Source: Euryodendron excelsum (Eukaryota; Streptophyta; Magnoliopsida; Ericales; Pentaphylacaceae). Taken from it: a DNA stretch of 64,000 nucleotides. A program made the translations under genes and the position numbers. The first letter of the stretch is position 1, and each line of letters starts with the position of its first letter. The stretch is taken from positions 37,908,183-37,972,182 of the forward strand of contig CM065377.1 of the NCBI GenBank assembly GCA_033060915.1, written 5' to 3'. A model generated the notes under the pieces. That model was not told the DNA's origin. It worked only from the letters and a program-made list of their open reading frames with translations, and did no database searches. This document shows, one piece after another, positions 59,168 to 64,000 of this stretch.

Positions 59168-59957
59168 ATGCTCGTCTTAGCCTTGAGTGCCATCACTCTC
59201 AAGTGGAATGACTCATCTACTATATGTGCTCGCCTTTGGGGCCTCAACATGCTTTTCTCGCCTTGCCTCACCTCATTTTGCCTCGATCCCCTCCTTAAGG
59301 GTCATAGCTCATAGTAGATATCGTTCCCTCGAAAGACAAACCTCTTTACCTCTCCAATTACTCCCTTTCAGCATTAAGGCGTCTCCATTTGTGATGTCCA
59401 ACTTGGCTAGCACCTGTGTGGGTTTAGCCTCGAGTATCATATATCTTCATATGCTCCCCTCCGGGGTTGAGGTTCTCCCAATGCTCCCCTCTAGGGTCGA
59501 GCTTCTCCAAATGTTTGATAACTTGGGCTAAGCACCCAGATGGTTTTTCTCGAGTATTATATATCTCCATACGTTCCCCTCTGAGGTTGAGGTTCTCCAA
59601 TTACACCCCATTGGGGTTGAGATATCTCCATTTGTGATCTTCAACTCAGCTAAGCACCTCTGTGGGTTTAGCCTCAAGTATCATATATCTCCATATGCTT
59701 CTCTCTGGGGTTGAGGTTCTCCAAATGCTCCATTCTGGGGTCGAGACATCTCCGTTTGTGATTTCTAACTCAGCTAAGCGCTTGTGTGGGTTTTGCCTCA
59801 AGTATTACATATCTCCATACGCTCCCCTCCGGTGTTAAGGTTCTCCAAGCACTCCCCTCTAGAGTTGAGGTTCAAATGTTTTATAACTCAGCTAAGCGCC
59901 AGTGTGGGTTTAGCCTTGAGTAGTTCATATCTCTATACGCTCCCCTCCAGGGTGGAG
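59168..59957. repeat. ~122-bp tandem array, five copies
   Basis: Units share TGTGGGTTTAGCCTCGAG, ATCATATATCTCCATA, GCTCCCCTCCGGGGTTGAGG and TTCTCCAAATGC; the first box begins near 59413, 59540, 59662, 59786 and 59903. This looks like the hypervariable 3' UTR tandem region known in Tat-lineage elements. Confidence 0.75.
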
Positions 59958-62900
59958 CGTCGAGCCCCGATTTTTTACACTTGAGAAAAATACACGCAAG
60001 TGAGAAAAACACAGTACTATCTCGTTAGAACTCATCCCCCTAAAAGGATGAGTGCAACTAGGTTTCAATTGGAAATTGATTTTGAATAAGAGCTTTTGGA
60101 AAAGGTTTAGAGTTACCACCTAACTTGGTTAAGGTGAGTTAGGTCACCTAAAACTAAGTGCAATTTGAAAATTAAACTTAGGGTTTTTGCAAAGGGTTTG
60201 AAAAACTTCCTTAAGAGAGGGTTTTTAAGAAAATAGGTTATTTGGAAACCTTTGGAAAGATTTAAGCCCTTTTTGAAAAATAACTCTGTTTTGGTCTTTG
60301 AAAATAGTGATTTTAGGTTTAGCGGTTGGTTACACATAGGGAAGATATCCTAAGATCATCACCTTGTCCCGCCCTTGCGGTACTTACATGTCTATTCACA
60401 TTAGGTTCACTCGTTTAGAATATTTGATTGTCCACTGTCTACTACTATCAACTTTAAAAAGAATTTTAGAAAGAAATTTGATATGATGCATGGCATGCAA
60501 GTGTAAGAAAAGAATTTGATTTTGAAAATAAATTTGAAAAGAGGATTTGATTTTGAAAATGGATTTAAAGAGAAGATTTGAAGCTTGAAATAGGTTATAG
60601 TATTGGAAATTTGAAATAGATGGTGGAATTGAAAATTTGAAAAAGGTTGTGACCACACTCATGAGGGTTGCCTACGTATCCCTTTATTAGAAATTAGGTC
60701 AGTCGTAATTCGGACAAGAGTCCGATTAAAAATAGATAGTTTGAGGTCTTTGAAAAGTTTGATTTGAAAAGAGTTTGATTTGAACTTTTAATAGAAGATT
60801 TGAAATTGAACTTGGAATTGATTTTAATTTGAAATAGAACTTGAGGATTTTGAAATTGATTTTGATTTGAACTTGGAAGAACTTGGACTTGATTTGGAAA
60901 GATTAAGATTTGAAAACATTTTGACTTGAATTGAAGTTTGAAAACCATCTTGGTTTTGGAAAAGAATTTTAGAAAAGAGTTGAAGCTTCCTAACTTTAGG
61001 GCTAGGGTTGAACTAGGGTTTAGGTATCCTAGGACTTAGGTAACCTAGGGTTGAAGCATGTACTTGAAATAAGAAGGTTTGATTTAGACTTGAAAAGTTT
61101 GATTTTAGAAAGTCTTGAATTATGAAAGTTTTGGATTAGGAAGGTTTTGGATTAGGAAGGTTGTATTTAAGAAAGATTTGGAAAAGATTTGATTTGATTT
61201 AGAAACACTTGACTTGGAATGGTTAGAAAAAATTTGACTTACATACTTGACTTGAAAGAATTTAGGAAGTTAGGATTTAGGAAAGATTGAATTTTAGAAA
61301 TCTTTGAATTAGGAAAGTTTCAAAATAGGAAAGTTTTCAAATTAGGAGAGTTTTTTTTTCTTTTTAAGAAAGTTTTCTTTCTAGGAAAGTTTCATTTTAG
61401 GAAAGTTTTGATTTTGGAAATATTTGAGTTTTGGAAAGTTTCATTTTAGAAAAAATTTGAATTTGAAAAGTTTCGATTTCTATTTTCTAAAGTTGAAGAT
61501 TGAATTTTATTTGCAAAAATAGATGATTTGATTTTATTTTCAAAATTAGAGGATTTGATTAGGGCTCCTAAATTGGAAAGATTCAATTTGACATGGAATT
61601 AGAAAGGTTGAGTTTTGAAAATCTTGGATTTGAAGATCTATGATTTGGTAGGAAAAGAGGTTTTGAAAACCTATGATTTGATGTAGAATATAGTTTTAAA
61701 AATCTATGATTTGAGGCAAAAGAGGAAGTCATGATTTTAAGAAAGGAATTAGGGTGTCCTAATCATGGTTTTTAGGGCTTGACTTGGACTCCAAGACAAA
61801 GATGTTTTGGAAAGTGGATCTTTGGGAAGAGATTTTTAGAAAGTAGATTTTTCAAAAGAGCTTTTAGGAAGAAGATTTTTGAAAAGAGTTTTTAGGAAGT
61901 AGATTTTGAAAAACAATTTGGAAAGAAGCTTGAATATTGACTTTTGAAATATTTTGAATATTTTACTTTTCTAAAACGATTCTAACCATGAAAAGATTAG
62001 AACCATTCTGGGGTTGTGATTCTAAAACAACATGGATTTGAAATATGGACCATAATGATCACATTGAATATTACACTTTCCTAAAAAAAATCATAACCTT
62101 TGAGTGGCTAGAATCATCTTAAGATTGTGGTTTTGATAAAAAAAAAAAAAAACAATTTAGGGACTACACCAAAAAATTTGGACACTTTTCTAAAATGTAA
62201 TTTCTACACCAAAAAACAAAAAACATCATCTTAACACTTTTCTAAAATAACCCTAACTATGGAATGGCTAGAATCATCTTAGGAGTGTGATTTTGAAAAC
62301 AAGTTTGAAAGAGAGAGATTTTGAATGCAAGTTTTAAAAGAGAGTTTTGATATAAGTTTAAAAACAACTTTGAAAACAATTTTGAATGAATGTATGAATA
62401 TGATATGCACAATGCAATAGGGTCATGAATATACATGACTAGGTTTCACCACATAATCAAGGGGGTCGAACCCACACCATCAGAGGCTGAATTTGAAGAA
62501 TGCCCCTAGCACGGTGAACTTCAATAATTATTCCTAGGCATGAACCGGAGAGTCCCTTATTTCAAGCATGCAAGAAGGGGAGGTAGAAGATGGAGATTAA
62601 AATAGAAGAAAACCCAAGTGGGTTAGGAGAAAGAAGAGAGAGGGGGAATTACATAAAAGTAAATAGAAAACCAACCTTTTATTCTTCTTGCTTTGATTGC
62701 TTAATTTGCTTTGTATTACTTGAACCTGGATAGTCTTGAAGTTGCAGCACTTGAGTCTTTAATGGCTTCTTGGAGGCTTATGTTTGAGTGTATATGGTGT
62801 ATAGAGGTTTGGGTTTGAGTGTATGGAGGCTAAAGCTTGAAGAGACTTGAGAGAATTATGGTTTGGAGAGGCTTTGAGCTCTATTTTCAGAGAAACAATA

Positions 62901-64000
62901 TTTCTAGATTGAGTTTGCAGACCCTTTCACGCAAGGGGAGGGTCTGTATTTATAGGCAACTAAAAACACCTTAGTACCTATTGCAGTGGCTCTAGGGCAA
63001 AAATTACACTAGCGCCACTAGGAGTGGCGACAAGCCATTTATTGGCTTGGTGCCACTGCTAGTGGCGCTAGCCATTTAAGAAAGTTTTAAGGTAGCAAGA
63101 AACGTATCTTTTGACTCTTGGGACGCAAGACAAAAGATTTGGGCGCCTATCCTACTAACCACCATGCAATTTTTGGCTTGGCTCCTCTTAGGGTGACTTC
63201 GAAAAGTCTAGGAATGATTCGGAAGGTTTTGAGTAACTAGACTCAACCGAGAATGGACGAGAACCTTTAAGGAAGTGTTACAGGGGTAACTAGCTTAAGA
63301 AGCATTTCTGGAATGTTTGAGAAGGTTAACCGGCCCGCCAGGGGCAAAATGATTAATTAAACTGCAAAAATACCGGAATAGACTCAGAGTGACCCATGAG
63401 AAGGCTTGAAGGTTGTAAACACTATTGAGAGTGTTCCGGAGGGTTGCCGGTTTGATACCTAGAGCCGATGTGGTTGGAAAAAGCGATTGGCCCACCAGGG
63501 GTAAAACAACCATTTTACATTGAGTTTGCTGAAATAGACTCGGAATGATTCAAAAAATTGTTAGAAGGTTAAGAATACTATTAGAAGCATTCTTGGAAGA
63601 TAATCATTTTGATACCCAGAGCCGGTGTGGTTCCCAGAGGCGATCGGATACCTAGGGGCAAAATGGTTATTTTGATCGGATGGCCTTAGAATTGATCCAG
63701 AACTGACTGGAAGATACTCAAACATGCCAAATTGTCTTTGGGACAGTCTTAGAAAGGGTGGACTTACTGTTCTGAGGACTTAGGTACTTTCCCAAGAAGC
63801 GTGCCGAAAAAAGCCCAAAGGGCAGTTTGGTTATTTTTCATTGGAGTGGGCTAGCAGGCACTATGTTGACCCAGGTTTTGAGTGTTTTTGTTGCTTTGAT
63901 GGTGTGTGACGAGTTGGTTTCCAAAGGTATCTTGTTCTTCAATAAACGTGCCACAACCAAGAGGCGAGTTTGGTCTCGAGGCATAGGGGGTTTGTTGGTA
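59958..64000 (-). repeat. Reverse-oriented, diverged Tat-family LTR (runs off window)
   Basis: The left edge CGTCGAGCCCCGATTTTTT is the reverse complement of the LTR end (AAAAATCTGGGCGCGACA). Minus-strand order matches the solo LTR 15303-20419 back to about its position 16105, including TATA (62954-62947), paired palindromes (63010-63070) and the GACCGTTTTGCCCC blocks. About 0.8 kb of LTR start should lie outside. No PBS or internal sequence adjoins the left edge, so it is a solo or 3' LTR, inserted in the gypsy tandem array. It is markedly more diverged than the other copies. Confidence 0.85.

Overview
This is nuclear DNA of a flowering plant, probably a eudicot with a repeat-rich genome. 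The evidence is nested LTR retrotransposons of typical plant lineages (Tat/Ogre-like, Athila-like and other Ty3/gypsy; Ty1/copia), a plant L1-type LINE, a MITE family, plant mobile domain (PMD) sequences and pieces of a plant IMPL1-type inositol monophosphatase gene. I found no intact protein-coding gene, rRNA, tRNA or CRISPR array. Almost all open frames are retroelement remnants or chance frames in low-complexity DNA.

Layout. 1-22812: one Tat-lineage element whose 5' LTR starts left of the window. It has a tRNA-Arg type primer binding site (4268), a decayed gag (5835-7836), no protease/RT/RNase H/integrase, an antisense PMD-like ORF with a probable intron (11664-9839, minus), a polypurine tract and a 3' LTR (13002-22812). 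That 3' LTR is split by a solo LTR of the same family (15303-20419, 5-bp duplication ATGCT). 22813-24290: an Athila-like 3' end. 24260-26261: a minus-strand PMD pseudogene. 26500-29930: an approximately 80-bp A-rich tandem array split by a 2.6-kb solo LTR (26763-29328) and a 345-bp MITE (29437-29781). 29930-35850: AT-rich DNA with fragments, including a possible organellar insertion near 34 kb.

35858-53700 (minus): a broken IMPL1-like gene, read right to left, with exon pieces at 53.5-53.7, about 53.2, 47.2-47.3 plus 37.63, and 35.9 kb. A complete but decayed Ty1/copia element (37637-47212) sits inside the exon that encodes the IMPase metal-binding motif. The copia RT is itself split by a 2.1-kb solo LTR (42496-44627, TTTAA duplication). 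The large intron also holds a LINE RT fragment split by another solo LTR (48411-50682, GACAT duplication) and a second MITE copy (52719-53063).

53930-59957: a Ty3/gypsy remnant with LTR and gag start but no pol, then two different tandem arrays. A second copy of the 2.6-kb solo LTR (56591-59167, ATGCT) is inserted in it. 59958-64000: a reverse-oriented, diverged Tat LTR that runs off the window.

Themes. Solo LTRs outnumber full elements, so LTR-LTR recombination has been active. Pol is missing from both Ty3/gypsy elements that keep gag. Many nonsense codons in gag, the antisense ORF and copia pol can be explained by C-to-T change at CAA/CAG/CGA codons, as expected from decay of methylated DNA. 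Short palindromic motifs recur in the U3 part of unrelated LTR families, and the Tat U3 palindrome pair recurs in reverse orientation upstream of the antisense ORF.
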